Shown here in pieces: positions 61,717 to 64,000 of a DNA stretch of 64,000 bases. A program made the position numbers and the translations under genes. A model generated the notes under the pieces. The model did no database searches. It was not told where the DNA came from and saw only the letters and a program-made list of their open reading frames with translations. Source of the DNA: Triplophysa rosa (taxonomy: Eukaryota > Chordata > Actinopteri > Cypriniformes > Nemacheilidae); NCBI RefSeq assembly GCF_024868665.1, contig NC_079912.1, positions 19,637,496-19,701,495 on the forward strand, given 5' to 3'. Numbering within the stretch: position 1 is the stretch's first letter; each line of letters opens with the position of its first letter.

Positions 61717-62690
61717 ATTTTTTGTAATAAAGAACTTTTTGTCTTTTTATATAAACAAAGCAGATAAACAAATGACCGCATGGAAAAGAAACGAAACTCT
61801 ACAGATTAGGTTCCCATCCACAGTCCCTTCTGCTGACGGGGTGACATCAAGCTGTACAGCGCAGTCAAAAAACAGATCTCAGCTTCATTTACAGGTACAG
61901 CCATAATCAAGGCACAAAGATCTACAAGTAGATTTTTTTACTCTCTTTCAATAAAGTTGTACAAAATAATATAACATTTTATAGTCTATACAGGAAAGAA
62001 AAGTCACCCTTGCACAGTCCGTACAAGTTAAGAACTAAAATAAGAACCGGGGACAAGCGCTCCTCTTTATGTTGCCAGAGCCGCTTCCCGGCGTCACGAC
62101 GGCTCTGCCCCTTCCTGTTCAAGAGGACACGAGCGGGACAGAGAAATTCATGGCGCGATGCTACATTGTGTCCATCTCGTGAAAGGAAAAGTGTGAAAGC
62201 TCGATGGAAAAGTGCGTTACTTCACGTCGTGGTCTTGATCTCCCCGTCCCAGCGTCTGGCATGCCACCCCCCCCCCCGCGGGCGCTCTTCAGTGTCTGGA
62301 CACGGAAAGCAGCAGAGAGCCTTAGAGGTCAGAAGGTCAAGGTTCAGGGTGCAAAACTAGGGCTCCCGGAGGTCACGAGGTGATCTTCATAAACCGGCAG
62401 GCGGCAGGATGTATATACACAACGTTATCATTTTTATTCGAGTAAAACGCAAGGAGGTAGCCAGAGGCTGGGTGGAATGGCGAAAATAAAGGCGACAAAG
62501 ATTCGCGAACTTAAAACCGCGGGTAAGAATCCCAGTCTCGTCCTAAACTCAACCCACTCAAAGAACCATTTAAAAGCCCAAAAAAGCAATTGGAGGACAG
62601 AAGGGTGGTCTTCCAAACATCAGTAGTATTCGTTGTCTGCCGGTGTAGCAGGGCAGGGGGAGTTTGGAGACGGGTTGGGTCCCGGCGAGA

Positions 62691-64000
<1,310 letters not shown>

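Larger units (their letters stand above)
60070..61732 (+). other. obscurin 3' UTR and intergenic region
   Basis: AATAAA signals at 60965-60970, 61009-61014 (CAATAAACA) and 61727-61732. A diverged repeat copy at about 60546-60670 and a CA/TA-rich microsatellite cluster at 61190-61465. Confidence 0.6.

Overview
The window is teleost genomic DNA, most likely from a cypriniform (carp/minnow-type) fish. Genes are split into many short exons with GT-AG introns. The introns carry repeats typical of cyprinid genomes: tRNA-derived SINEs with L2-type tails, hAT elements with 8-bp target duplications, MITEs, an antisense L1-type LINE and a young LTR element. The genus cannot be fixed from sequence alone.

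Layout: (1) 68-769, the last four coding exons of abcd4, + strand, entering from the left edge. (2) About 0.8-2.7 kb, intergenic. (3) 4798-60069, + strand, one giant gene filling most of the window: obscurin (obscn), the sarcomeric M-band/Z-disc scaffold and RhoGEF. I could chain 78 coding exons whose splice phases all agree. They total 19,371 nt, which is 6,456 codons plus stop if one in-frame TGA is read through. Domain order is 3 Ig, then Ig4-5, FN3, Ig6-47, FN3, Ig48, a linker with an IQ motif, Ig49-52, SH3, DH (RhoGEF), PH, Ig53-54, and an acidic/basic non-modular tail ending in TAG. This is the obscurin-A plan. No kinase domain is encoded before the next gene. (4) 62691-63952, minus strand and convergent with obscurin, the last five coding exons of a G-alpha s/olf gene (gnal-like), running off the right edge.

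The Ig exons are almost all 258-282 nt and phase 1-1, so exons can be duplicated, lost or skipped without changing frame. The sequence shows this at several ages: a nearly identical 631-bp tandem exon-plus-intron duplication (11788-13325), an older block of similar Ig exons (26004-32482), and two tiny in-phase candidate exons between them (28817-28873, 29136-29216). One phase 1-1 Ig exon (42090-42365) has an in-frame TGA, the single break in the otherwise open chain.

I found no sign of an unknown system such as a defence island, CRISPR array or operon. The items most worth checking are the in-frame stop, the 631-bp array, a paired extra-cysteine pattern in Ig31-35, the short linker exons, the absence of kinase exons, and the well-preserved transposon insertions (two hAT copies, an L1 and an LTR element) with their target duplications.
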